Of a stretch of DNA of 64,000 nucleotides, positions 46,408-57,775 are shown one piece after another; position 1 is the first letter of the stretch, and each line of letters starts with the position of its first letter. This stretch comes from Fallopia convolvulus (Eukaryota > Streptophyta > Magnoliopsida > Caryophyllales > Polygonaceae): positions 7,507,001 through 7,571,000 of the forward strand of contig OZ024721.1 in assembly GCA_964016875.1 (NCBI GenBank). Reading direction: 5' to 3'. Under the pieces are notes generated by a model. The model did no database searches and was not told where the DNA came from. It saw nothing but the letters and a program-made list of their open reading frames with translations. A program made the position numbers and the translations under genes.

Positions 46408-49400
46408 TGTAATATCCGTGATTTTTAGGATAAATTTGAATTTTTTTTCTAGACGACTTTCTAAGACTCGCTTAGCAAAGTCGTTACCCCTTTTACCGTA
46501 AATTAGGAACCAATGTCTAAAAATTTACACGTGAAAGAGAATAATCAGGTAAAATGATTTGCTTAGTTCACATGAATTATAAGACCGATCGGATAATTTT
46601 TAGAATATTCTGAACAAGTTTCGAAAACCCGCTTAATAAACTCGTTACACATTACGATCGTATTAATGGAATTTATTTTTAGAAAATTCAAGGTGACAGA
46701 ATAAAATCATTCGAGTTGATTTTATTAACCAATATATTATTTAGGGTCACTTCCATGAAAGAAGTATCTTGATCGGGTGAGATCCGCTTAACTAATTATG
46801 TACTCGTTAAGGTTATACTCTGCAACATAAAACCTTGAAATTAAAAGTAACAAATAAAAAACATCTGAGGTGATTTTATTAGACTACATAATTTTTAGGA
46901 CCGTTTCTATAAAAAGGGTATTTTAACTCGGGTTATATATTTTACCGTCTTAAATATAAATCCCGATCCAACGCGTGTAATAATATTCAATACCAACATC
47001 AATTGATATTTTATGAAAATATTGCTAGATTTTGTAGAGATTCTCTGTAATTATTGGGATTTGATAAATCCCCCCTTTAATTACCTTCAACCCCTACTCA
47101 TTTCCTCTTTAAATACTCTCCTCTGTTCATTTTTTTATGAGAAGCCATCTCCTCCGTTCACAAAACTCCTCCCCAACCATATCAAATCCAAATTTCCTTT
47201 TGATTGGGAGGGTGACAGTGAGCTACTTAGCCCCACCTCCCACTCCTTCATTCAAGTTCATTTCAACCCCTCATTTAATTTAACTCTCTTGTACACAATT
47301 CTTCACACCGGCGTATATCTTCTCGGCCTCGCCTGGTTCGGGAGAAGCTACCACGCCAGCCACCACCTTCAACCGCCGGTGCCAGCCAGCACCACCTCCG
47401 ACCACCAGCCTCGGGCTGTGCCACCCTCGACCGGCCGCGCGTGCCCATCGGAGCCGACCTCCACTGGTGCCGCGCCTCCCAGTCCACCGTCGTTCCCGTC
47501 TTGTACTCCCTCTGTTCCTTCCCTGCGTACGAAAAAAAAATACAGGAAAGGAGAAGGTAAAATTCTAGGCTTTTAATTTTATCTTTTTGGGCTGATTTTA
47601 ATTGTTGGGTATTTATCTTAGGCCCATTTAACTAATCAGAAGTTTTAAAAATCAGATTTGGCATATATTAAATTTGTACATGTTTTATTAAATAAATAGC
47701 ATGCATGCAAGGATTTTTATACAAGAATTATTTTTACAAGTTATGAGATAAATTCTAATAAATCCTAAACTTATAAAAATGACTCTTAACTTGGAAAATC
47801 TGATTTTTAATTACTTTAAAGAGCCTAGACTTCTCTCTCTTTTTATACAAAGATTATTGGTTTTATAAAGATAAAGTTTTGATAATTGTATAAATTAAAG
47901 TTTGCATGCATGAAATCTTCATGCATGTCTATATAAGCACTTGGTGGATTTTATATGACTTTTTATTTCCCTAGTTTGAATAAATATCACAAGGACAAGT
48001 TTTTGATCAATTAAAATAAAAATATCTTTGCATGTCTTGTTAAAGAAGTTTTCATGAATTAAATCTTCATGCATGTCCTATATAAGCATTTGGTTGATTT
48101 TAAACGATTTTTGAAAATAAATAAGTCTAATAAAGACAAGTTTGATCAATTAATTTAAAGTTATCTTTGCATATACTTTTAAAGGAGTTTTTATAAAATA
48201 AATTCTCTTGGTATGTTTTTATAAACCTAAGAATAATCTTTTCTATGATTTTTGATCAAATAGAAGTTAATAAGAACAACATATATTATTGAAATTCAAA
48301 GTGCCTTGCATGTATTTTTTAAAAGAGTTTTTATAGCTTAAAAAACTCTTTTGTATGTTATTTTTAACTAAAATGAATATTGATAAAATATTTTAAACCA
48401 TCTAGAGTTTAAAATGAACTTATAAGGTTTTTATCCACTTAAGGAAATTAAAATAGTAGTACATGGATTTTTATGAAAAATCTTTTCTTGCATGTCCAAA
48501 TTAGTTTTATCACATAAACTTTTGGGAATAAAATAAAGTTTGACATTAGAAACAACAAAATGCATGCAAATAATATTTTAAGTATTTTTAAAATTTTGCA
48601 TATATTTTTCAAAAGGAACTTCCTTTATATTTAAATAAGACTTTACATGTGTCTTTAAAATAAATATCTTAAAATTATAGAGGGCGCTATCTTGAAAATA
48701 ATAATAATAAAGATTATTATTTTCTGTTCCTTATCTAAATTGTTAACTAAAATAATTTAGATTTAACTTTCTTTCTCTTAGAAGAGGGAAATAAGAGAAA
48801 AGTATAGTTAAGATTAAAATAGGATTTTAATACGTTTCGTTCGTCTTTCCTTTCGGTCAAATAGGTCAAAGCGCTCAACGTCTCTAAGAGTTTATAATTC
48901 CGAGTTACGAGTATTTCCGAAAGGGATACAAGGCAAGTGGACATTCTACTTGAACCTTTCGATAATTCAAATTCCGTTAACTTGTTCAATGTTGGGAACA
49001 CCTTGCTTGCTAAATAAAAACGAGCCTAGGAAATACCGATTGTTAGAAATAATGACATTGTTAGCATTGTTACTATTATTGTTGTTAGTAGATATAATGC
49101 TAGACTTGTTTGTGTGACCTTTGTTTGTTTAAAATCTCTTTTCGTGATTCGTAATTAAATTCGTAAGTAGTGTAGTAAGGGGTGCGGGCCCGGCCCGACA
49201 CCTCTATTTAACTCTTAAGTTGTATCGTGAAATACCAACTTTCCTACGACTGTACGGATCATCATCTATGTCTGCTCCTACTCGGAGGAGGGACGTGTGC
49301 ACCCTAGCTAGGTGCCGGAACTCAGTTCCCGTAAGTGGTACGTCGGCCCATTCATGGCCCCCCACAATCTTAAAAATCGTTAACTAATGTGAAGATTTTG

Positions 49401-50174
49401 ATCACGAAAGAAAGTAAGTGCTAAAGCACATTAAAAGAAACCAAAACCGGAGCGGTCTCAAATGATCGATCTGGCCCTCGGTCTGCAAGGGCGCGAGAGG
49501 TTTTCTAAAAGCTTATGTGTAATTAACGTTCCCAACATTCATTCTATTCTAAGACGTTCTACAATCTCGTAGATCGTTCTTTCGATTTAAGAGTTATCTC
49601 GTCTTGAGATTCACTCATTCCGCTCTTAATAAACTCCACTTAAAGTATACACTTCTCAAAATACATCTCGAATACCTCGTAATAAGTTTCGATACTTTAC
49701 CAAACTACCTTAAGGATGTCCGTTCTCGCTTGCTTAGTCTCTTTAGACTAATTCTGTTTTTCCGCATTTCTGCCTGGTATTTTCCGCCCTTCGCGCCAAA
49801 TGCCAGAATCCAAGAAACCCCCACTAAAGGTGTAAAGAACGAAGATCAATCAAGTGAAGGAAGGAAGGTCGGTTTTAAACCAAGTATAATGTTTTGCTCA
49901 CTTTCGGATCACTTTACTTTTATGCATAGACAAAGTTATTTTAATTTCCGCTGCCCAAGTACTCTTAAGGATTTATGTTTTGCTAAACTAAAACTTGGTA
50001 TCTAATTAATACTTCTAAAGTCTCATATGTGAGCAACACTTCAAATTGTAATAACTTTATAACTCCGCATGCTTTTATTTAACTTAATACCTTATAAAGC
50101 CTTGGGTGACTTTGGATGGTAAAATCCGAGGTCCTCGGCGGTAACACCTATAGTTGCAAAATAGGGGTGTTACA
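46408..50174 (+). repeat. 3' LTR of the gag-only element
   Basis: Near-identical to 39430-43061, with about 150 extra bases at 48715-48870. Frame 47013-47576 is open for 187 codons here but broken in the other LTR by one extra C. Its second half is proline/serine-rich and GC-rich. I do not recognise it and do not consider it a gene. Confidence 0.92.
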
Positions 50175-50235
50175 AAAAAAAATTTAGTGGAATTAATATT
50201 CGTTTTATTTTATTTAGAATTTAGCGGATATTACA

Positions 50236-50480
50236 CCATTAACCCTAACCTTAAACCATAAACCCTAAACCCCCAACCCCATAGTGTATACCCCACACAT
50301 AAACCCTAAATCATATATGTAAACCTCATTAAACCCTAAATCCTAAATGTGAATTGTAACCATCATTTAACCCTAGAAACAAATTATAGCCTCATTTAAC
50401 ACCAAATTTTAATCATGAAACCTATATGTCAATGAACCCTAAAACCTAAACCCTAACACTAAACCTTAAACCCTAAATTG
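50236..50480. repeat. Degenerate telomere-like repeats, right flank of the outer LTR
   Basis: Many AACCCTAA, AAACCCTAAA and variant units mixed with other sequence. This continues the tract at 17060-17108, which the outer LTR interrupted. Confidence 0.7.
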
Positions 50481-51119
50481 AAAATAACTCTAATCATCGT
50501 TTCAATTAGTCAAGTTGGGTTATGAATTATTAATTTTTAGCTCGGGTTGGAAAATTGGGTTGGGTCAAATTTTAATAATTTCATCTTTGGGTATGTATGG
50601 GAAATTTATACTTTTGTCTATATATATAATATGTTAAAAGTAACATTTTTTAGTTTAATGAATAAAAAATGTAATATTTCTTTTTTTTAAAAGATACACT
50701 TTAAATTTAAGTTTCAACATTCCTTTAAAAATTATAAAAATATAGCATAACGTAAAGAAATGTATCTATATTTAAGCTAAAGAATCGTGCACTTTTTTTT
50801 GAAAGAAAAAAATGAATGATGCAAATTTCTTTCAAAAATAAGTGAATAGTGCACTTTCTTTCATAAAAAAATATGAATCGTGCACTTTATAATAAAAGCA
50901 AACAGAAGTTCAAAAAAAATAATGAATGCTTTGTTAATAAATGATGCAAATTACGAGTACATTTAAATGCCTTGAAAAATGACTAAACTTAATAAAATTT
51001 CGGGAACAATAACCGAACTCATTTGTATATATAACCATAAACACGGATACAAGATGCCCCAATTTGTATTATCTTCATTCCACCTACAATAGCCTCTATT
51101 ATCTTAAACAAACGCCCCA
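50481..51119. other. AT-rich stretch without recognised feature
   Basis: No coding signal. GTGCACTTT occurs three times between 50788 and 50890, the same core as in MULE-3, but I see no element ends. Confidence 0.4.
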
Positions 51120-52440
51120 ATTTCTATTCCCATCATACAACCTTTTTGCCAGCCAAACAAATGCCCCAAACCCCTAAAACTCCTCTCGAGAAGTCAATAA
51201 CCATAAACCTGGATAACCTTTTTGCCTTGTGTGAAGGGTTGATGGTCAAGCATACTTTGTTTGTCAGCCAAACAAAAACCTTACTTGCAAAATAATAGAA
51301 GTTAATGTTGAAAATGTGGTTGTGCATGATGGGTGGTAATCCTCCACTCCTCGAAATTTTGGATCCATTGATGAAGAAGCAAGAAACATGGTCGAATTCA
51401 AAATCAAAGGCGGAACCCCATCTTCCAACACCAAGAAGAGGCTCTCCATGTCCAACCCACCATCTGCCAAAAAGAATAGGAAGAATCAACTAGGTAAAGA
51501 GAAAGAAGGTACATACTGATGGTGCACAAAATAGCGGAGTATGAACAGTGGGACCAGAGTACGAGAAATAGCAGGATCCGGCGGGGCTCCTGAGGCATAA
51601 ACTCAAGGGCCTTTTCCATACCCATCCAAAAAAGGAAATCCCTGCCCAAGAGAAGCCTCAAAACCACGATCACGAGGTCCAGACCTCGTTGAACTCACTA
51701 AATGGGGTGGTTAAGCAAACTCCCTCCAATGAATAACGAGGCCCAAACCTTGTTGTTCAAAAGTTGACATCCCCGCCCCATTTAACCACTCAACGGCCAC
51801 CATATTCTCAACCAATGACCGACTGCCTCACTCTCAACCAATCAGAGGGCTTGACCTCGAGCGTCCCACATCGAGCAAACGACAAAAACCATGTTCCTCA
51901 ATCCTCTATAAATAGAGGAGAACCTCGAAGGTAGCAAGGGGTCGAAAAACATCTTGAACTCAAGAACTATCTTGTTGGTTGAAGATCGACGTGTTGAATC
52001 ATCGGAAAAGACCACGCTACAGCCAAGTGAAGGTCCACAAAAAGACTTCAAATCGCCCAAAGAGACCTCATCTCAATCAGAGATCTCGCTACATCACTTC
52101 GTAGACCACAATCCCCGCATGAACAACCAAGTATTCAACCTCGCCAAAGGATATCAGGCCTAGGTTTGCAACCGGAGCAAAGCTCCTCAATAGTCTGTTA
52201 GTGGTAGAATCTCGCAGCAACTAGGAGGTCTCGAACCTTGTTAGACAAAGACCTCGAATCCTCTAAAAAAGAGGTCTAGGGAATAATCTCGCTATTTATA
52301 ACCTCGTTCGAAAGATATAAATAAAAGCAAGTGTTTGCCTCATCGAATAAAAGTAATCTCGTTCTTGTATTGGTTTATTTCGGATTTCATCACATACAAT
52401 GAGTGGTGTTATGTTATCCCGGTTGACGACGACTAATTGA
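51120..52440. repeat. Probable LTR-retrotransposon LTR fragment
   Basis: It has LTR-like composition, a TATA-like CTATAAATAG at 51903-51912 followed by short frames, and a perfect inverted repeat ACGAGGTC-CA-GACCTCGT at 51672-51689 with diverged relatives near 51735, 52230 and 52275. I could not define TG...CA ends or a target duplication. The frames in it show no recognised protein. Confidence 0.35.
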
Positions 52441-52451
52441 GAAAGTATTGG

Positions 52452-52593
52452 AATTAAGAAGGGTTGAAGTTTTGTCATGGATAGAATTTATATTCCAGTC
52501 CATAGTTAAGTAGCCTGTTGCGAAATTAGTGGAGTTAGAAGGGTTGCAGATTTGTCATGGATGGAATTCATATTCCATTCCATAGTTAAGTAG
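52452..52593. repeat. Tandem duplication of about 70 bp
   Basis: Two adjacent copies share GAAGGGTTG, TTTGTCATGGAT and CCATAGTTAAGTAGCC, with several differences. The sequence up to 52948 is otherwise unremarkable. Confidence 0.75.
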
Positions 52594-52948
52594 CCTTGTG
52601 ATTTATAAGTTTCTATGTTTCTGTTTTCCAAATTTCTAAGATTTTAGTAGTTTCCTATTATCTCAGTGTACATATGGATGGAAGATATTATCCATTCAAT
52701 ATCTAAAGAATATTATTACTTCTTTTTCTCCATTGACATCTATCTATAAATAGAAAATGATTCCAAAATAACATTTTGTGCTCAAAACAAAACAGCCTAA
52801 GAGAGTCAAATGAGTTCCGTAAAAAAAATAAATTATTCAACTGAAAAGCACACTCTATCTTCAAAACTATAAAATGATTGCAGTTGAGGCTTGTAACATA
52901 AACACAATTATTAGATTAATAAAACTAATGCTGCATAACTTATATTAA

Positions 52949-53830
52949 CTTGTCAAATGTAGGGAACTCAGCCTTAACACGAGTGGAAGCAAATTCAACA
53001 ATCTGTTCATTGGTCCCTTGCTCTTGTGTTGCAACATTGACAATCAACACCACTTTCCCCTAGTAATTGCTTAGTTGTACATCATTCCCACAAGAATCCT
53101 ATGGATAAAATTATGTTTGCATATTATCACCATTTTCCAACCAGATCGTCATACAAAAGATGATGGATTGGCAATATACATGCAAACAAGTTAAGAACCA
53201 GATCATCATAAACTAGTACCAGCAATCAAAAGTAATTACATCATGTTAATAATATAACTAGTCATCTAATATTATTATTAATCAGTTGTTTAGTGTAGTT
53301 AGTAGTATTCGATTGTTAGTAGATTCATAGGAGCTTTTAGAATTATATTTATTATTATCTTGTTAGAAGAGATACTACTAGGGGTTGTTAGAGATCTCTA
53401 AACTAATCTTTGTATTTAAGTCCAAGTTGCTCTTCATAATAATATACAAAACAAATTATAACAAAATACAAGATTCTGTTATACATCTGTGGTGATCGGA
53501 TTAAGCGCAAATTTCAAACCAAGGGCTTAGAACTCACAATTACAACAACACATATATAGTTTAATCAAGTTTCAAGCCATGGTATCAAATACTCCATGAA
53601 AACGATGTCTTAATTTTCAATTAATGTGGCAAACATACACAGGTTTATCAAATATCTACCAATTAGCAAAACTGATGGGTAGATGTTGAGAGAAATCAAA
53701 CAACAAGGCCAAGTTGGCCCTAAATTCCCAAAGGAAAACCAAAATTATCGTATAAACGAGATTGGGAAGATTTGAGAGAAAGAAGAACCTTGACAACGAA
53801 ATCATAGACGGATTTGGATGAGCTAGCCAT
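52949..53830 (-). pseudogene. Glutathione peroxidase (GPX-like) pseudogene fragment
   Basis: Exon 1 on the minus strand, 53830-53789, starts ATG and reads MASSSKSVYDFVVK, followed by a GT donor. After a putative intron of about 690 bases an AG acceptor leads at 53098 into GNDVQLSNY, a TAG stop, then GKVVLIVNVA. The frame goes straight on to EQGTNEQIVEFASTRVKAEF and TFDK, ending near 52949 at a GT. These are the N-terminal blocks of plant glutathione peroxidases, thioredoxin-dependent enzymes that reduce peroxides. Roughly 35 residues between NVA and the QE-GTNEQI block are gone, including the catalytic cysteine region. With the internal stop and no C-terminal half, this is a dead fragment. 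Kept splice sites suggest a genomic duplicate, not a retrocopy. Confidence 0.85.
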
Positions 53831-54019
53831 GGAAGAGTGGTCGGCTTCCGAGCTAGAGCTTCAAAGAAAAGAGTAATCAATCCAATTCAAAAGGGTCAAC
53901 TGGATAAGGAGTAATCAATCCAATTCATAAGGGTCAATTCAACAAATAATCCAAACCAAAACTCTAACCTAAATCAATCCAATTCAAAATCAGATTAAAC
54001 CTTAAAAACTAATTCTCCA

Positions 54020-54195
54020 AAAAAGGGATGATATTCACCATAGAATGGACGAAGATGCATGGTTCTTTCTGGTGTAGGTGTGGGCGTTGACGGTGGTCGA
54101 CTCATCGGGGTTGGCCTTCGGCCTGTCTTCTTCTCCAATTGTGCGGCGATTTCAGTAGCATCATCGAAGCCGGCGACATTTCCATCGATCAGACT
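54020..54195 (-). other. Short open stretch of gene-like sequence, unrecognised
   Basis: On the minus strand about 58 codons are free of stops, with GC-richer composition than the surroundings and a peptide containing DATEIAAQLEKKTGRRPTP and a TPTPTPE run. It could be part of a captured host exon or an untranslated region. It lies next to the Helitron start. No family is recognised. Confidence 0.25.
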
Positions 54196-54245
54196 TTATC
54201 TTTTATCAGTAGTTGTACTAGGAATATAATGATATCAATACATAT

Positions 54246-55037
54246 ATAAAAGTTGAACGGGGTACGTTCCCCGAGGAACAGTAAAGCAGGCTGGTGATTT
54301 TCCATTCCTCCACCGCCTTTGTGTATTTAGATTGAAACGGGGTGTATTTTCCGAGAAACAACTGTGCGTATAGATTGGAACAGGGTGCATATTTCAAGAA
54401 TAAAAAGTACAACGGAGACTTCTCATTCCACCGCCTCTGTGCCTCAATATATCTCCATTCAGCATATTCCCCTCTCTTCTATGTTCCTTCTCTGCTCCCG
54501 TCAACTTGCCCTCGTCTCAGTTTTTCGAGCGCTTCCAATTGCAGTCGCCGCCGTCTACACTACTAGCGTTCATCGAAATTCTTCATCATCGATTGACATC
54601 GTCCTTTCCGTCGGCACAGGGCGTGGCGGTCGCCCGCTATTTTTTCGGTAGGTCTTCTCTTCCCCCTAATTGTCCCAATTTCTGATTTAGGGTTCAAATT
54701 TCCTTTATCCGGTGGTAGCTGTATGAATTAGGCTTCTAGGGTTCCGATTAGGATTGTGTTTTTAAGGTTTTCCCTAATTCTCTCAAATTCTGATTTAGGG
54801 TTTAAATTTTCTTAACCTGTTGGCTACTACAGAGTATGTATTTTTGTATTCCTGCATATTTTACACATAAAATTTCTCTGCTGATTTTTTTTATTGGAAA
54901 ATGGTAAATTATATATGTGGAGAGATGGAGAAGTTTAAGGAGAATGTAGAGGATACAACCAAAAAAATTTGTTCGTTGGTTAATTTTTTTCATTCTCAAT
55001 CAGTAGTATTTTATTTTCTCATTCTCAATCAGTAGTA
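54246..55037 (+). other. Leader region of the Helitron
   Basis: No domain is recognised. AACGGGGT phrases followed by GTATTTTCCGAG- or GTACGTTCCCCGAG-like sequence recur at 54255, 54338 and, more diverged, 54380. A serine-rich open frame ends at 54651 beside a donor-like GGTAGG, so it may be a 5' untranslated exon. Confidence 0.4.
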
Positions 55038-55355
55038 CTCCCTCCGTCCCTAAATGTTTGTCCTCTTTCCGTTTCCGTCGTCCCTAAATGTTTGTCCTTC
55101 TCCCCCTTCTTTCCATTTATATCTACATTTTTCTTACAATATTACCCTCATTCAATATATCTCTATCCATACTATCCAATCAAAAATCAACTACAATATC
55201 CATTTTAGTCATTTCTTTTCTTATTCTCTTTCTTCCCACCTTTATCCATCAACATCACACTCTCTCCCTTCCCATTGGCTACTTTTCCTCTCTTTTTTTC
55301 TTCTTAATTTGTGTGAAATTGTCCTTTTAGGACAAACATTTAAGGACGGAGGGAG
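55038..55355. mobile_element. Stowaway-type MITE, 318 bp
   Basis: The terminal inverted repeats are CTCCCTCCGTCCCTAAATG on the left and the near-exact complement on the right (27 bases with one or two differences). TA lies on both sides (55036-55037 and 55356-55357). These are the marks of Tc1/mariner-related Stowaway elements. The interior is AT-rich and non-coding. Confidence 0.93.
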
Positions 55356-55617
55356 TATTTGATTTGTTTGATATTTTCTGTCGTTGAAATCTGAAATTGG
55401 ATTTTGTTGTTAGTTTGGTTGGGAATTCCATATCTATTACTTGTGAATTGTGATTCTTATCAACAAGGGAATGAAATTTTCCTTCTAATTATCTTCTGAA
55501 TCCTAAAATTGTGGTTGCTTGACCTACAATAGCTTCTTCATCACCTTTTCCTCAGTTTTGTAAGCTGAATCCAAAATAAATTCCTTCATGTCTGGTGCAT
55601 TGCAAAGCATATGAACT

Positions 55618-56988
55618 TTTCTGTCTTTCAATTTTGCTTCCTAAATGCGTGCTTGTAGGATGTGCTTAAGGCAAAATAAGCAATATAATTATATAAGTAA
55701 AACTACCTTTCAATTTACAATTTGCAACTGTTGCATCTACTTGGTTGTAAGTACAAGGTTATATTGTATGAATTATGAAGATATAGACAAATATAGTTAT
55801 TGCACTTTGAATGTACTCGTCATGGTTAAAGTTTTCTAAACCATTCAACTACTCCTTAATGGTCTATTAATTTGATGTTTGTGTTGTTGCAGGCCTTTTT
55901 TGGAACCAAGTAAGGCAACAATGGGATGGAGAGAAGCGATGAGTAGAAAGGCTTAACAGTTCTTTCATTTTCCTGAGGCTTGTGCTTAGAGTTTTCGTGA
56001 TCTATACCTACTAATATATAATGTTGCACTGAAATTCGTTTTACTATCGATTGTGAAATGGTAAATCTCGACACTTGTGATGCTTTCTTATATCGGGCAT
56101 CTGTTAGTCGAATCTTAATGTTTTATTACTTTTCTGATACTTTTTAAGAGTTCACATAGAGCAATCTTTACGTATTGGTTACTATGTCTTTCATGTGAGC
56201 TTACATTGTGTCACCTAGGTGACTTGATGCTTTCACAATGTTACTGGACTAGATGTATCAAGTATAGAGACATTTATTGAATTAGGGACTTTTTTTAAAC
56301 TTGGAAGATATGAAAAATGTCATAATATGGTATATGGGTCTCTACAAAGTGTTTATCATTTCTTGCTGTGACTTGTTTTCAATTATTTTTTGATGTTATT
56401 CTGGTAAATCTTTTCTCTAACATACAGTGTATCACCTACAATGGATTTGAGCTCACACGTGTAACAATTGTAGATGATGAAGGTAAGGTATGTTCTTGCA
56501 ACATCGATTCCTTTTTGCTTGACAACCTTTGCCCACATTGACCATGGATTGAGCTGGTGATTGGTGATTATCTATGTTTTATATGTTATTTTCCTTGCTG
56601 TGTGAAGGAGTTTGAAGGCACTTTCAGTTCTTAACATGATTTAACTGTGACTTATGTAAAGCTGCTAACCAGTTCTGTACAAATTTGTTTTCATTTTGGA
56701 AGCCTTTTATATTTAAAGGGTTGGGAAAAAATTCAGTTTATGCTTTTTTCTCCTTTTCTGTCTTTCAATTTTGCTTTCTAAATGCGTGTCTGTAGGAAGT
56801 GCTTAAGGCAAACCAAGTAATATATTGTATGAATTATGAAGCTACAGACAAATTGAGTTCTTGCACTTTGAATGTACTCATCATGGTTAAAGTTTTTTAA
56901 ACCATTCAAGTACTCCTTAATGGTCTATTAATTTGATGTTTGTATTGTTGCATGCCTTCTTTTTTTGAATCAAATAAGGCAACAATGG
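55618..56988. repeat. Imperfect direct repeat in the Helitron leader
   Basis: 55618-55924 and 56757-56988 share TCTTTCAATTTTGCTT, the phrase AATGTACTC.TCATGGTTAA, and GCAACAATGG. The first copy has about 70 extra bases. Both end near a TTGCAG or TTGCATG, which might have served as splice acceptor. The sequence between and after them up to 57680 has no recognised gene. Confidence 0.7.
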
Positions 56989-57775
56989 TATATACCATAT
57001 AATTATTATATGGACTTATGTAGGCTTTTTCTGCTTCATTATGTGGAGCTTATTGTGCAAGGCGCACTTGTCATCTTCAACCCATTCGGTATAGCAAAGC
57101 ATTCCAATTTTGTAAGTCATTTGCTCTTACTAGGTCTGTTAGCTTAATGTTTGAGCCTTATTTTTATCATGTGTAGTTGCAAACTTAAACGATAATTAAA
57201 TAACCCGTGATTTCAGATGTAGTTATTGCATTTTTTTTTGCCTATGTTGAGTTTCCTTCTTAGTTATCTGGGTGGGATGTTATAGTGGGTTTCATATAAC
57301 CTTTTTTGTGGCTGCATTAAGCTATAAATAAATTTCTCCCTAATGCATTTTCAATAATTTCATTGTCTTTAATATAGAGATTCTGATGTTGTATTTAACG
57401 TTGATCACTTTATTGTTTTTTGCATCTTACAAGCAATTTTCAGCTTTCTTAGTTAGTTTCATAGTCTTTCAAATTTAGAACCTAGCTACACATATTAATA
57501 TTCCATAATTTCTGTCATTGAAATTTACGATGCTACCTTAATCATGATGTTAGATAGCAGCAACAAAGATGTACATGATTTGCTACCTTAGTTATTGCTC
57601 TATTAATGTTAGTATGTCTTTTGAATTAGTTAAAATCACTTCTTTCATGCTATGCTTCTAGGTTGTTGAGATAGTATATGTGTGGAGCATATTTTTAAAA
57701 AATTTCATGTTTCTTATACATTTCGCTTCTTGTTTGTTCTTTTCAGAGTCGAGTAGTTTAATATGCTTACAAGTG

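Larger units (their letters stand above)
39430..50174 (+). mobile_element. Gag-only LTR retrotransposon with very long LTRs (10.7 kb)
   Basis: LTRs of 3632 bp (39430-43061) and 3767 bp (46408-50174) flank only 3.35 kb of internal sequence. The element begins TGTAATATCC and ends GTGTTACA, with AAAAA on both sides (39425-39429 and 50175-50179) as target duplication. It has a tRNA-Met primer site, one gag gene and a polypurine tract, but no protease, RT or integrase, so it depends on another element. The LTRs are nearly identical apart from indels, so it is recent. It landed in the outer minus-strand LTR. Family features point to chromoviruses (Tekay-like), by inference. Confidence 0.9.
17238..50235 (-). 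mobile_element. Outer chromovirus-type LTR split by about 29 kb of nested insertions
   Basis: The left end TGTAACACCTCTATTTTGC and the right end GCGGATATTACA are the two ends of one minus-strand LTR of the same superfamily as the element at 39430. Flanks CCACT (17233-17237) and CCATT (50236-50240) are a near-perfect 5-bp target duplication, and both sides are the same telomere-like sequence. The surviving pieces are 17238-18877, roughly 37.8-39.43 kb, and 50180-50235. The first matches the complement of 43061 to about 41700 in order (for example the GCGAAGGGCG stretch near 17773). No internal region was identified, so it is probably a solo LTR. Confidence 0.75.

Noticed and set aside
47013..47576. 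187-codon frame with a hydrophobic start and a proline-rich end
   Set aside because: It lies wholly within an LTR, is broken by one extra C in the partner LTR, and matches no family I know.
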